Assembly: GCA_029946065.1 (NCBI GenBank) | Contig: JAQSDU010000014.1 | Location: 367,260 to 431,259, forward strand | Direction of reading: 5' to 3' | DNA from: Flavobacterium sp. | GTDB taxonomy: Bacteria; Bacteroidota; Bacteroidia; Flavobacteriales; Flavobacteriaceae | Length of the DNA: 64,000 nucleotides | Shown: in pieces, positions 17,812-27,213 of the stretch | Layout: each line of letters starts with the position of its first letter | Numbering within the stretch: the first letter of the stretch is position 1 | Notes under the pieces: generated by a model | Told to the model about the DNA's origin: nothing | The model's database searches: none | The model's input: the letters and a program-made list of their open reading frames with translations, nothing else | Made by a program: the position numbers and the translations under genes

Positions 17812-18396
17812 TTACGATTTTGCTTTTTTTGATAAGTCTTCCAGAACTTTAGTAAGCTCGGCTTTCCATTCTTGTGTTTCATCATTCAGGATTTTATAGA
17901 ATTCATCTGTAAATTCAATCATAGATGCAAACAAGAGTCTACAGGATTCGTTTTCATTATGTGTCCCCATTTCAAAGTATATGTTTTGCCATTTTAAATT
18001 GAAGGATGTCAGAAGTTTTTCAAGTTTGATTTGGGTTACAACGTATCGCATATGCCCACTTGACCCGGTGAAAGTCTTATCTATTGTAAAGCAAATACCA
18101 GCGATGGCAAAAAAGACATAACCCCATGTGTCAATGCTTTCAATAAACTGCCCTGTATTTTTAAGCAGCGGAAGCAAAATGGAAATGCTAAAAAAAAGCA
18201 ACATCAAAATTTTGAGCCATCCAGTCAGGCGTCTTTTGTAAACCCTTTTGGTATAGTAATATCTGATTTCTGCGTCTGCGAGCAAATTTACCTCATTATG
18301 AATGTTTTTTATTGCAGCAGATTTGTCTGTCCATTCAATCGAGTTCATTGCTGTAAGAAATTTTTGGATCCGTTCCGGAGATTCTACTCTTGCCAT
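17812..18396 (-). CDS. SLATT-domain membrane protein
   Basis: The 194-residue protein has two adjacent transmembrane helices (about residues 58-78 and 89-106), a cytoplasmic helical N terminus with RYYYTKRVYKRR just before the first helix, and GSSGHMRYV after the second, leading into a long amphipathic helix. This layout is that of SLATT domains (SLOG-associating two-TM), proposed pore-forming effectors in nucleotide-signalled conflict systems. Their usual partners, SLOG or nucleotide cyclase proteins, are absent; neighbours are pyrD and pepT. Function here is unproven; the domain call rests on pattern recognition. Confidence 0.7.
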   Translation of the reverse strand: MARVESPERIQKFLTAMNSIEWTDKSAAIKNIHNEVNLLADAEIRYYYTKRVYKRRLTGWLKILMLLFFSISILLPLLKNTGQFIESIDTWGYVFFAIAGICFTIDKTFTGSSGHMRYVVTQIKLEKLLTSFNLKWQNIYFEMGTHNENESCRLLFASMIEFTDEFYKILNDETQEWKAELTKVLEDLSKKAKS

Positions 18397-18454
18397 GATT
18401 ATAAATTTAGATTGGTTATGAATTCGAAGATAGGAATTTTATGATGATATGTGT

Positions 18455-18486
18455 TTTGTATTGCTCGATTGTAATCTGTATTTTTG
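18455..18486 (+). promoter_or_regulatory. pyrD promoter (TTTG-N20-TATTTTTG)
   Basis: TTTG at 18455-18458 and TATTTTTG at 18479-18486 are 20 nt apart. The upstream TTG that would lengthen pyrD is part of this -7 box, which settles the start at the ATG 18505. Confidence 0.78.
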
Positions 18487-18504
18487 CAGCACAACAACGC
18501 AACC

Positions 18505-19530
18505 ATGTACAAACTGCTCATACGTCCTATCCTCTTTTGGTTTGATCCTGAAGAAGTCCATTATTTCACCTTTTCATTAATTCGTTTTTTGTCGAAAATC
18601 CCTGGATTTCCCGCCATTTTCCGTTCGCTTTACGAAGTCAATGACAAAAGTTTGGAAAAAGAAGTTTTCGGGTTGAAGTTCAAAAATCCGGTTGGATTAG
18701 CAGCTGGCTTCGACAAAGATGCTAAACTGTACAGTGAATTATCAAATTTCGGTTTCGGATTTATAGAAATCGGAACGCTTACACCAAAGCCACAAGAAGG
18801 CAATCCCAAGAAAAGATTGTTCCGTTTGCGCGAAGATTCGGCTATTATCAACCGAATGGGCTTTAACAACGGCGGCGTTCAGGAAGCGGTCAAACGTCTG
18901 AAAAAAAATAAAGACGTGCTGATAGGCGGTAACATCGGTAAAAATAAACATACTCCGAATGAAGATGCTGTTTCCGACTATGAAATCTGTTTCAATGCTT
19001 TATATGATTATGTAGATTATTTTGTTGTGAATGTAAGCTCGCCCAACACCCCGAATCTGCGTGCGCTGCAGGAAAAAGAACCTTTGACGGCACTTTTATC
19101 GACTTTGCAAAACCTAAATAACCAAAAACCAAAAGCCAAACCGATATTGCTCAAAATTGCACCAGACTTGACCAATGAGCAATTATTAGATATTATTGAT
19201 ATTGTTAACGAAACGAAAATTGCGGGCGTAATCGCAACCAATACGACACTTTCACGCGACGGATTACAATCTGAAAACAAAACCGAAACCGGCGGATTAT
19301 CCGGAAAACCATTGGCGAATCGTGCCACAGAAGTGATTCGATTTCTTTCTGAAAAAAGCAATAAATCTTTCCCGATTATTGGCGTTGGCGGTATTCACTC
19401 TGCCGAAGATGCGCTTGAAAAAATCGAGGCCGGTGCCAGTCTTGTCCAATTATATACCGGATTTATTTATGAAGGGCCGGCGTTAGTAAAAGCAATAAAC
19501 ATAAAGGTTTTACAGCATTTGAAAAAATAA
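18505..19530 (+). CDS. pyrD: Dihydroorotate dehydrogenase (quinone), class 2
   Basis: PyrD oxidises dihydroorotate to orotate using FMN and membrane quinone, the fourth step of pyrimidine synthesis; PyrE, the next step, is at 62517-63164. Class 2 is indicated by the N-terminal membrane-associating helices ([20 protein letters not shown]), [20 protein letters not shown] and the catalytic-Ser region [12 protein letters not shown]. The FMN phosphate site is [11 protein letters not shown]. The 341-residue length is normal. It diverges from the SLATT gene. Confidence 0.97.
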   Translation: MYKLLIRPILFWFDPEEVHYFTFSLIRFLSKIPGFPAIFRSLYEVNDKSLEKEVFGLKFKNPVGLAAGFDKDAKLYSELSNFGFGFIEIGTLTPKPQEGNPKKRLFRLREDSAIINRMGFNNGGVQEAVKRLKKNKDVLIGGNIGKNKHTPNEDAVSDYEICFNALYDYVDYFVVNVSSPNTPNLRALQEKEPLTALLSTLQNLNNQKPKAKPILLKIAPDLTNEQLLDIIDIVNETKIAGVIATNTTLSRDGLQSENKTETGGLSGKPLANRATEVIRFLSEKSNKSFPIIGVGGIHSAEDALEKIEAGASLVQLYTGFIYEGPALVKAINIKVLQHLKK

Positions 19531-19653
19531 GAAGCATTCCTATTTGGATATACCGCAAAGAAAATTATAGCATAGTTTTTTTAACGCATTTTATTTGAAC
19601 CTTTAAAAATTAAATATTTGCGCCTTAGTAATTTCCAAAATGTACCAATAAAA

Positions 19654-19679
19654 AAATCCCAAGCTTTCACTCAGGATTT
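19654..19679 (-). terminator. sucC terminator
   Basis: On the reverse strand AAATCC, a 14-nt loop and GGATTT followed by further Ts form a small intrinsic terminator 24 nt past the sucC stop codon. Confidence 0.55.
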
Positions 19680-19702
19680 CATTATTTATTATTAATTGTT
19701 AA

Positions 19703-20896
19703 TTAACTCAAAGCTGCTTTCACTTGATCTGCAGCTTCTTGAAATTGTACCGCAGATAAAATCGGCATTCCTGAATTGTCAATTAGTTCTTTTGCGATTT
19801 CAGCATTGGTACCTTGTAAACGTACGATAATCGGCACTTTAATAGCGTCTCCCATATTTTTGTAGGCATCAACAACTCCTTGCGCTACACGGTCACAACG
19901 CACAATTCCACCAAAAATATTGATTAAAATTGCTTTTACGTTCGGATCTTTCAAAATGATACGGAAAGCCAATTCAACACGTTTTGCATCAGCAGTTCCA
20001 CCAACGTCCAAGAAGTTTGCCGGCTCATAACCTGCATATTTAATCAAATCCATTGTTGCCATTGCCAATCCGGCACCGTTCACCATACAACCAACAGTTC
20101 CGTCAAGGTCAACATAATTCAATCCTGCTGCTTTCGCTTCCACTTCAATGGCATTTTCCTCACGGATGTCGCGCATTTCCGCCAATTTTGGATGACGGTA
20201 CAAAGCATTGTCATCTAAATTTACTTTCGCATCAACAGCGATAATTTTATTGTCAGATGTTTTTAAAACCGGATTGATCTCAAACATCGAAGCATCAGAG
20301 CCTACATAAGCAGCATACAAAGCAGCCACAAATTGCGTCATTTCTTTAAAAGCATTTCCTGAAAGTCCTAAATTAAAAGCGATCCTTCTTGCTTGAAAAG
20401 CTTGTAAACCCACAGACGGATCAATTTCTTCTGTAAAAATCAAATGTGGCGTGTGCTCTGCAACTTCCTCGATATCCATACCGCCTTCGGTAGAATACAT
20501 AATCATGTTGCGACCTTTACCCCTATTCAATAAAACCGACATATAGAATTCAGAAGTTTCACTTTCACCAGGATAATAAACATCTTCGGCTACCAAAACT
20601 TTGTGTACTTTTTTACCTTCGGCAGAAGTTTGCGGCGTAATCAATTGCATTCCAATGATTTGCTCAGCAATTTCCTCAACCTGTTGTAGGTTTTTGGCCA
20701 ACTTCACACCACCGCCTTTTCCACGACCACCAGCGTGAACTTGTGCTTTGATCACGTGCCATCCTGTGCCGGTTTCTGCAGTCAATTGTTTGGCAGCAGC
20801 AACAGCTTCTTGTGGATTGTTGGCAACATAACCGCGTTGTACTTTTACGCCATAACTGGCTAATATTTGCTTTCCTTGGTATTCGTGTATGTCCAT
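19703..20896 (-). CDS. sucC: Succinate--CoA ligase (ADP-forming) beta subunit
   Basis: SucC is the ATP-grasp subunit that, with SucD, interconverts succinyl-CoA and succinate in the TCA cycle with substrate-level phosphorylation. The 397-residue protein starts MDIHEYQGKQILASYGV and shows the glycine-rich HAGGRGKGGGVKLA, the metal site FEINPVL and NIFGGIVRCD in the C-terminal CoA-ligase domain. No sucD is adjacent, as is common in this lineage. The 16 extra residues upstream in frame are rejected because the conserved N terminus starts here. A TATTTTTG box (20925-20932) precedes it. Confidence 0.97.
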   Translation of the reverse strand: MDIHEYQGKQILASYGVKVQRGYVANNPQEAVAAAKQLTAETGTGWHVIKAQVHAGGRGKGGGVKLAKNLQQVEEIAEQIIGMQLITPQTSAEGKKVHKVLVAEDVYYPGESETSEFYMSVLLNRGKGRNMIMYSTEGGMDIEEVAEHTPHLIFTEEIDPSVGLQAFQARRIAFNLGLSGNAFKEMTQFVAALYAAYVGSDASMFEINPVLKTSDNKIIAVDAKVNLDDNALYRHPKLAEMRDIREENAIEVEAKAAGLNYVDLDGTVGCMVNGAGLAMATMDLIKYAGYEPANFLDVGGTADAKRVELAFRIILKDPNVKAILINIFGGIVRCDRVAQGVVDAYKNMGDAIKVPIIVRLQGTNAEIAKELIDNSGMPILSAVQFQEAADQVKAALS

Positions 20897-21008
20897 ATTG
20901 ATTTTTTTGACTTTAAAAGTGGCACAAAAATAACTAAATTTCATCGATTGAAGAAACGATTTTTAGTTTTTATTTGCTGCGCCAGTTCGCTTTTACAAAG
21001 CTCGGGTG

Positions 21009-21112
21009 AAGCTGATCCGGCTATCCGCAATATCTTTTTTGTTTAATAAAATTGATGCTTTCAAACGGCAGTTTACAAAACAAAAAAGGATATTTACTTC
21101 CTATCCGGGCTA
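21009..21112 (-). repeat. Dispersed hairpin repeat family A, copy 3 (inverted)
   Basis: Read on the reverse strand it starts TAGCCCGGATAGGAAG, passes through ATCCTTTTTTGTTTT, an extra insertion of about 35 nt, AAACAAAAAAGATATTG, and ends CGGATAGCCGGATCAGC. The termini match copies at 4951 and 30477. This copy is between the divergent sucC and lipoprotein genes, so it is not simply a terminator. Confidence 0.7.
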
Positions 21113-21184
21113 AGGCAGTCAATTTCATAAGCAACCTTTTTATAACTTTCACATCTAAATTACATAACCACAAAAACAAAAGCT

Positions 21185-21616
21185 ATGAAAATTTTAAAAT
21201 CGATCGCTGCATTACTTTTAGTAGCGTCAATCTGGAGTTGTCACCGAGATGACGACAACAATAACGTTCCTGAAAACTTAATTGGACATTGGAAATTAGT
21301 CAACGTTTCGGGCGGTATAGCCGGAATCAACCAACCTATTACCGATGGCGCTGTGACATGGGAATTCAATTCCAACAACACCGTCACAATCGTAAATGCA
21401 GGCGACGATGATTATACTGGATTAGCATCTGGTACTTATCCTTATGCATTTGTGAACAGCGATGTTCCTGAATCTTGTGCCGAAAAATTAGCCATCAATA
21501 ACACCCAATCTGGAGGCTGTCTCACCTTTACTACCGACGGCAAAATGTTGATTAGTGACAATTATGCCGATGGCTTTACTCTTGAATTTGAGCACGGATT
21601 TTCAATAAACCAATAG
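21185..21616 (+). CDS. Lipocalin-like lipoprotein
   Basis: A 143-residue exported protein: Lys-containing start, hydrophobic core and a SIWSC lipobox put the lipidated Cys near residue 19, followed by an Asp/Asn-rich spacer (HRDDDNNN). The body reads LIGHWKLVNVSGG..., an opening like the lipocalin-like domains common in Bacteroidota. Two Cys (in PESCAEK and SGGCLTF) may form a disulfide. The next gene, 3 bp downstream, encodes a paralogue with the same layout. The function is unknown. Confidence 0.85.
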   Translation: MKILKSIAALLLVASIWSCHRDDDNNNVPENLIGHWKLVNVSGGIAGINQPITDGAVTWEFNSNNTVTIVNAGDDDYTGLASGTYPYAFVNSDVPESCAEKLAINNTQSGGCLTFTTDGKMLISDNYADGFTLEFEHGFSINQ

Positions 21617-21619
21617 GCC

Positions 21620-22009
21620 ATGAAAAAACTTCAATTCCTGGTTTGCTTTTTTAGCCTTGCCGTATTAAGCTGCAATGATTCCGATGACGAAAATTACAGT
21701 GCACTCGAAGGGCAATGGAGTCTTGTGAAAATAACTGCTGAACTTGGCGCCAGTGAAATCTCCGAAGGTTTAATCACGTATGATTTTAATACACAACAAC
21801 ACACCGTAACCATACACAACAATACCGAATTACTATCGCCAGTTTCAGGCATTTATACCTATGATATTGATGCTAATCCGGATTCAGAAATGTGCGAAAA
21901 GACTATCGAAATTAATAGCGAAGGGAAATATTGCTTCCTATTAGAGGGCAGCAATATGTCTTTTGATTTGTCTGCCGTTGACGGGCAAAAACTTGATTTT
22001 AGCCGATAA
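21620..22009 (+). CDS. Lipocalin-like lipoprotein, paralogue of the preceding gene
   Basis: A 129-residue lipoprotein with lipobox AVLSC (lipidated Cys near residue 18), an acidic spacer NDSDDEN and then LEGQWSLVKITAELG, aligning with LIGHWKLVNVSGG of the upstream gene. Both also share a TWEF/TYDF strand, a TVTI strand and two late cysteines (here SEMCEK and GKYCF). Overall identity is low, so the duplication is old or under divergent selection. The gap of 3 bp shows co-transcription. Confidence 0.85.
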   Translation: MKKLQFLVCFFSLAVLSCNDSDDENYSALEGQWSLVKITAELGASEISEGLITYDFNTQQHTVTIHNNTELLSPVSGIYTYDIDANPDSEMCEKTIEINSEGKYCFLLEGSNMSFDLSAVDGQKLDFSR

Positions 22010-22081
22010 AAAATCAACAAAAATCAATATTTAAGTTACATTTATAACTTTTTGTTATATTTTGTTATTATTCTAGGTTCT

Positions 22082-22113
22082 TTTGGTTATATGCATTTTG
22101 TAAAATAGTTTTG
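22082..22113 (+). promoter_or_regulatory. lysA promoter (TTTG-N20-TAGTTTTG)
   Basis: TTTG at 22082-22085 and TAGTTTTG at 22106-22113, 20 nt apart, precede the lysA ATG by 19 nt. Confidence 0.75.
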
Positions 22114-22132
22114 CATAAAAATAAATTACAAA

Positions 22133-23338
22133 ATGCAGCCAAAAGAATTAGTTCAATTAGCCGAGGAATTCGGGAGTCCATTATACGTTTACGATGCCGA
22201 AAAAATCGAATCTCAATACAATCGTTTATCCAACGCTTTTTCAAAAGTAGAAAGACTTCGCATTAATTATGCCGCAAAAGCGCTTTCCAATATTACCATT
22301 CTTCAGTTGCTCAAAAAAATCGGTTCATGCCTTGATACCGTTTCCATCCAAGAAGTGCAACTCGGACTTCATTCCGGTTTTGAACCACACCATATCATTT
22401 ACACTCCTAACGGCGTTTCCTTTGAAGAAATAGAAGAAGCCGCGCAATTGGGCGTACAAATCAACATCGATAATCTGTCTGTTTTGGAACATTTTGGCGC
22501 CAAACATCCAACGGTTCCGGTTTGCATTCGCATCAATCCGCATGTCATGGCGGGCGGGAATTCCAACATTTCGGTAGGCCACATCGATAGTAAATTCGGC
22601 ATTTCAATCCACCAAATGCCGCATATATTGCGCATTGTCGAAAATACTGGCATGCATATCAACGGCATCCACATGCATACAGGTTCTGATATTTTGGACA
22701 TCGAAGTGTTTTTATATGCCGCAGAAATTCTATTTGAAGCCGCTAAAAACTTCAAAGAATTGGATTTCCTTGATTTTGGAAGCGGATTTAAAGTACCTTA
22801 CAACAAAGGCGACATCGAAACCAACATCGAAGAATTCGGAAAAAAACTCACCAAAAGGTTCAATGCTTTTGAAAAAGAATACGGTCGCGATTTGACTTTG
22901 GCTTTTGAGCCCGGAAAATTCCTCGTTAGCGAGGCCGGATTTTTTATCGCAAAAGTGAATGTCGTAAAACAAACAACTTCGACTGTTTTTGCCGGAATTG
23001 ATAGCGGTTTCAACCACTTGATTCGTCCAATGCTGTATGGATCGCAACACCATATCGAAAATATTTCCAATCCGAAAGGGAAAGAAAGATTTTATACCGT
23101 GGTGGGTTACATCTGTGAAACCGACACTTTTGCGAACAACCGCCGCATCACAGAAATTAAAGAAGGCGATCTTTTGTGTTTTAGAAATGCCGGCGCTTAC
23201 TGCTTTTCGATGTCATCTAATTACAATTCCCGTTACAAACCAGCAGAAGTTTTGTGGAAAGACGGCAAAGGCATTCTCATCCGCGAACGCGAAACTTTTG
23301 AAGATTTGCTTAAAAACCAGATAATGGTTGAAGTTTAA
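22133..23338 (+). CDS. lysA: Diaminopimelate decarboxylase
   Basis: LysA removes CO2 from meso-diaminopimelate to give lysine, the last step of the pathway, with pyridoxal phosphate. The 401-residue protein has the PLP lysine in NYAAKALSN near residue 47, the HTGS glycine-loop region in IHMHTGSDIL, FEPGKFLVSEAG, and the C-terminal barrel motif CETDTF with GAYCFSMSSNYNSR. Fold type III organisation is intact. The stop overlaps that of the convergent secreted-protein gene by 4 nt. Confidence 0.96.
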   Translation: MQPKELVQLAEEFGSPLYVYDAEKIESQYNRLSNAFSKVERLRINYAAKALSNITILQLLKKIGSCLDTVSIQEVQLGLHSGFEPHHIIYTPNGVSFEEIEEAAQLGVQINIDNLSVLEHFGAKHPTVPVCIRINPHVMAGGNSNISVGHIDSKFGISIHQMPHILRIVENTGMHINGIHMHTGSDILDIEVFLYAAEILFEAAKNFKELDFLDFGSGFKVPYNKGDIETNIEEFGKKLTKRFNAFEKEYGRDLTLAFEPGKFLVSEAGFFIAKVNVVKQTTSTVFAGIDSGFNHLIRPMLYGSQHHIENISNPKGKERFYTVVGYICETDTFANNRRITEIKEGDLLCFRNAGAYCFSMSSNYNSRYKPAEVLWKDGKGILIRERETFEDLLKNQIMVEV

Positions 23339-24573
23339 GTTTTAATAAATTTTCGGCTGAAAGTTTTTCCATTTTCAGAAATTTGAAAAAGATAAATTCC
23401 TGATTTCCAATTGTCAGTATTAATTACTAGCGTAGTATCTATTGTATTTTTTTCGGTTATTTGCTGTCCTAAACTGTTGTAAATTTTTATATTTTTGTAG
23501 CTCGCTTTCGCAAAAGTAATGCTGGTTTGTTCCACACCGGGATTTGGAAAAATGCTGGGATTTTCATCGATAGTAAGATTTCCAGTTGACAGATTTTCGC
23601 AATTTCCATCCGCAACAAACGGACTGAACCAACGCAGCACATCTTGTTGCACGGTTGCACTTTCATTACTTTCAACGTCGCGGCACAAAAAAACCTTTAC
23701 GGTATTCGATTCTGAAGGGCATTTTGGCGTAATTGCAAAACCTTCAATATTATCATTGGAAGCGGGTGTCGGAAGGAAATATTCGCTTACCACATTAAAT
23801 TTCAAAGCACCATTTACCATTGATGTAGCCAAGTCAGTAACCTCCAGTCGGTTGTTTCCTGGAACATTATGCAAAATATATAGCATTCCCGTTGTCCTAT
23901 CAAACGAAAGATCACAACTTTCGATGCGATTGGTTTTGTATTTTCCAACATACACAAAATCGTTATTGACATTGGGATTTACGTCAAAAACCCAAATATA
24001 ACCACCGTCTTGATGCGCAATAAACAATAAGCCACCCATGCCTTTCACAGAAGTGTATGCTGTTCCTGTAAGCTGGCTTACGAATCCAATTGATGACAAA
24101 GCGCTGTCGGGAATAAAAGCAATGCCTTCGGGGCCATCATTTCCTGTATCGGTCATCGGCGATGGAGCCGCAAGCAGATTCCAATGCTTCAATTCTGTTA
24201 TTGAAGAAAAAGAAGCGGTGTTGCTGTACCGGCGAATTTCATATGCATTTTCGGCGATGGTGTAAAATTCATTTGCTGCGAAATCAACCTGCGTGATACC
24301 TTCCGGACCACCGTCAATGCTTTTGTTGCCGATTTGCGTAAATGTATTATTGACTGTATTGAGTTGCAAAACCCTAACGCGACCACTTCCTTGAACTAAA
24401 TACAATCTGTTCAAATCAGGATTCCAATGCAAACCGCTTAAATCCAATACTCCAAAAGCATCCATAACCGAAGTTAATGATGCTGCTTGTGTCCATGTTT
24501 GTGAAGGCCAGGCTGATTGTGCGCTAACAGTAAAAAAAGGTGTAAAAAGCAGTACGAGAAAATATCTAATCAT
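23335..24573 (-). CDS. Secreted beta-propeller-like protein with T9SS sorting domain
   Basis: The 412-residue protein has a signal peptide (to TVSAQ), a body of about 310 residues with strand-rich repeats such as LDLSGLHWNPDLNRLYLVQ, GGPEGITQVD and GNDGPEGIAFIPD, resembling SdiA-regulated or phytase-like beta-propellers, and a C-terminal T9SS type A domain (IFPNPGVEQ ... LGQQI ... GIYLFQI ... KFIKT). It should be exported through the type IX system and retained at or released from the surface. Being 66 bp downstream of the pafA-like gene, a shared phosphorus-scavenging job is possible but unproven. Confidence 0.85.
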   Translation of the reverse strand: MIRYFLVLLFTPFFTVSAQSAWPSQTWTQAASLTSVMDAFGVLDLSGLHWNPDLNRLYLVQGSGRVRVLQLNTVNNTFTQIGNKSIDGGPEGITQVDFAANEFYTIAENAYEIRRYSNTASFSSITELKHWNLLAAPSPMTDTGNDGPEGIAFIPDSALSSIGFVSQLTGTAYTSVKGMGGLLFIAHQDGGYIWVFDVNPNVNNDFVYVGKYKTNRIESCDLSFDRTTGMLYILHNVPGNNRLEVTDLATSMVNGALKFNVVSEYFLPTPASNDNIEGFAITPKCPSESNTVKVFLCRDVESNESATVQQDVLRWFSPFVADGNCENLSTGNLTIDENPSIFPNPGVEQTSITFAKASYKNIKIYNSLGQQITEKNTIDTTLVINTDNWKSGIYLFQISENGKTFSRKFIKT

Positions 24574-24639
24574 GATTCAATTATTGGCCAAATATAATCG
24601 AAAATCACAGTATATAATTCTGCTATTTATTTAATACTG

Positions 24640-26247
24640 CTATTTCTGCAGGATTTCCTGCAAAACATTGGCTTCTGTACCGTTAGGAAAAGTAATTTTG
24701 ATTTTCTGAGCAATTGTCGGTGCGATTTGCGTAATGACTTTTTTGTCAAAACTCTCGCCGTGTTTGATGTGCCAGCCGTAAAAAAGCAAAGGCACATGCG
24801 TATCATAAGAATAAGGAGAACCGTGCGAAGTTCCCGTTGTTCCATACTCGATATAAGCTGGTTTATTGAGCACAACCAAATCTCCAGATTGCGTTACATC
24901 ATAGCCTTTTGCAATAAAATTCAGGTAATAATCGTTGCCTGTTGCGGCAAGGATTTCTTCTTCGGTATAAACTCTTTTTACCGATTCCTGCGTCAAAAGA
25001 AAATCTTTGAAAGACTGTTTTATTTTTGCCAAATCCAATCCTTTTGTTTTGATGATTTCTTTGTTAAAAAAGACATTAAAATTCGAAAAATCTAAAATCA
25101 AATCTTCGCCAAAAGTATCCGTTGAGAATTTTTTGAGTATTTTCTTAAAATCGCCATAAGGCAAATTGGTTACATTGTATTTATTGTCTTTGAGGTAAGT
25201 CACATTTTCGGCACCTGCGTGATCGGCAGTTAAAAAAAGTAAGTAATTGTCTTTTCCAACGGTTGCATCGAGATAATTCAGAAAGTCAGCAATCGTTTGG
25301 TCGAGTCTCAAATAAGTGTCCTGAAGTTCCATAGAACGTGGCCCAATGATGTGCCCGACATAATCCGGAGATGAAAAACTGACGGTCAGAAAATCGGTAA
25401 TATTGTCTTTTCCCAGTTCCTCTTTTTCGATGGCTTTTTTCGCAAATTCTGCCAAAAGGTCATTCCCAAAAGGTGTTGCGCGCAAAACACCGGCGTCATT
25501 TTTTTCGAACATTTCCTTTAAATTGTATGGAAATACCGGTGCTTTACTGCCATATAATTTTCCTTCATACGGGTTGTCATCTGCGAGACTTTCGTTGTAC
25601 GTAGCAACTGGTTTCAGCAAATCCCAACCTTTGTTGATGTAAGGCATGAAATGTTTTTCGTTATTAAATTCCGTTACCCACGAAGGCAATTGGTTTCCGT
25701 AAAATGTACTAGAAATAAAAGCGCCAGTTTTAGAATACCAAAATGCCCAGTTAGCGAAATGTCCGGCAGGTAAAATAGCACCACGGTCTTTTAAACTCAT
25801 GCCAATGACTTTACCTTTAAAATTTGTTGCAAGCCTTAATTCATCTGTGATTGTTGTAGACAGAAGATTTTTCGGAGACATTGCGCCTTCTTCGGCAGTT
25901 CCGTCGCCAATTGTTGTTACTAAAGCGTCATCGGTACAATAACGACTTTTGCCCAAACTCCTGCTGAACCAGTCGTTGCCAACGATGCCGTGAACAGACG
26001 GCGTAGTTCCTGTATAAATAGAAGCATGTCCAGGCGCAGTGTAGGTTGGCATATAATTGTAATGCATGTTCTGGAAAGTATATCCCTTGTTCATCAATCT
26101 TTTGAAACCATTTTCGGAAAAATCATCGGCGAAACGGTACAAATATTCCATTTTCATTTGATCGACAACAATACCGACGACGAGTTTAGGGCGTTGTTGC
26201 GCGTTGGCTGTAATGGCGAAAGTTAGAAGCAAAATCAGTTTTTTCAT
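24640..26247 (-). CDS. pafA: PafA-type alkaline phosphatase
   Basis: A 535-residue exported enzyme (signal peptide to TANAQ) of the alkaline phosphatase superfamily. Spacing of active-site residues matches that of the Elizabethkingia PafA phosphate monoesterase: Asp29, nucleophile Thr70 (TYTAPGHAS), Asn91 (GND), Lys153 and Arg155 (SLKDRG), then SPDYVGH and the TADHAG metal motif. Known PafA enzymes are periplasmic, broad in substrate and insensitive to phosphate inhibition, releasing phosphate even when it is plentiful. Nine bp separate it from the upstream nitronate monooxygenase-like gene. Confidence 0.93.
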   Translation of the reverse strand: MKKLILLLTFAITANAQQRPKLVVGIVVDQMKMEYLYRFADDFSENGFKRLMNKGYTFQNMHYNYMPTYTAPGHASIYTGTTPSVHGIVGNDWFSRSLGKSRYCTDDALVTTIGDGTAEEGAMSPKNLLSTTITDELRLATNFKGKVIGMSLKDRGAILPAGHFANWAFWYSKTGAFISSTFYGNQLPSWVTEFNNEKHFMPYINKGWDLLKPVATYNESLADDNPYEGKLYGSKAPVFPYNLKEMFEKNDAGVLRATPFGNDLLAEFAKKAIEKEELGKDNITDFLTVSFSSPDYVGHIIGPRSMELQDTYLRLDQTIADFLNYLDATVGKDNYLLFLTADHAGAENVTYLKDNKYNVTNLPYGDFKKILKKFSTDTFGEDLILDFSNFNVFFNKEIIKTKGLDLAKIKQSFKDFLLTQESVKRVYTEEEILAATGNDYYLNFIAKGYDVTQSGDLVVLNKPAYIEYGTTGTSHGSPYSYDTHVPLLFYGWHIKHGESFDKKVITQIAPTIAQKIKITFPNGTEANVLQEILQK

Positions 26248-26256
26248 AATTTAATT

Positions 26257-27195
26257 TTAAAGTGCGGCGACCTCTTTTTTAGCCGATTCAAATTCGGTGA
26301 TGATGTCGGTGATGATTTCTTGCGCAGGCTTAATTTCATTGATCAATCCGGCGATTTGACCAATTTCAAGTTCGCCTTCAACAAGATCGCCTTCAAACAT
26401 ACCACGTTTGGCCCTCGCCCTACCTAAAAGTGTTTTCAGATCATCGACAGTTGGCGATTTGGTGTATAATTCTTGTATGTCATGGAAAAATTTATTTTTG
26501 ATTAGCCTCACCGGGGCGAGTTCTTTTAGAGTAACGTGCGTTTCGCCTTCTTCCATTTCGACGATTTTTTGCTTGAAACTGTCGTGTGCTGAACTTTCTA
26601 CAGAAGCGGCAAATCGACTGCCTAATTGCACACCATCGGCACCTAAAACCATAGCGGCGAGCATGCCTTTTCCTGTTGCGATGCCACCTGCGGCGATTAA
26701 CGGAATTGCTATTGCACTTTTCACCATTGGAATCAATGTCAAAGTTGTGGTTTCTTCACGTCCGTTGTGTCCTCCGGCTTCAAACCCTTCAGCGACAACC
26801 GCGTCAACTCCGGCTTCTTGCGCTCTTAATGCGAATTTGGAGCTGCTCACAACGTGTACGACCGTGATGCCTTTTTCTTTCAAAAATGACGTCCATATTT
26901 TCGGATTTCCGGCAGAAGTGAATACGATTTTCACGCCTTCTTCGACAATGATCTTCATAATTTCCTCGATATTCGGATAGAGCATCGGTACATTTACACC
27001 AAAAGGTTTGTCAGTGGTTTTTTGGCATTTTTGGATGTGTTCGCGCAAAACATCTGGGTACATCGATCCGGCACCAATCAAGCCCAAACCACCTGCGTTG
27101 CTTACGGCACTTGCGAGTTTATAGCCGCTGTTCCAAATCATTCCTCCCTGAATTATCGGGTATTGGATTTTAAAAAGGCTTGTGATTTTATTCAT
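26257..27195 (-). CDS. Nitronate monooxygenase / FabK-like flavoenzyme
   Basis: An FMN-binding TIM-barrel protein of 312 residues with the 2-nitropropane-dioxygenase-family pattern: PIIQGGM near the N terminus, NAGGLGLIGAG, the EGFEAGGHNG signature near residue 138 and AAGGIATG plus GADGVQLGSRF for flavin-phosphate binding. The catalytic His of nitronate monooxygenases is present in GGHNG. Close relatives include FabK enoyl-ACP reductases, and sequence alone does not settle which. It sits within a four-gene reverse-strand run with S8 protease and PafA. Confidence 0.88.
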   Translation of the reverse strand: MNKITSLFKIQYPIIQGGMIWNSGYKLASAVSNAGGLGLIGAGSMYPDVLREHIQKCQKTTDKPFGVNVPMLYPNIEEIMKIIVEEGVKIVFTSAGNPKIWTSFLKEKGITVVHVVSSSKFALRAQEAGVDAVVAEGFEAGGHNGREETTTLTLIPMVKSAIAIPLIAAGGIATGKGMLAAMVLGADGVQLGSRFAASVESSAHDSFKQKIVEMEEGETHVTLKELAPVRLIKNKFFHDIQELYTKSPTVDDLKTLLGRARAKRGMFEGDLVEGELEIGQIAGLINEIKPAQEIITDIITEFESAKKEVAAL

Positions 27196-27213
27196 TTAAT
27201 AAAGAAAGTGAAT

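Noticed and set aside
21052..21252. 66-codon forward ORF between sucC and the lipoprotein gene
   Set aside because: It runs through repeat family A and overlaps the start of the lipoprotein gene in another frame. No protein-like pattern is seen.
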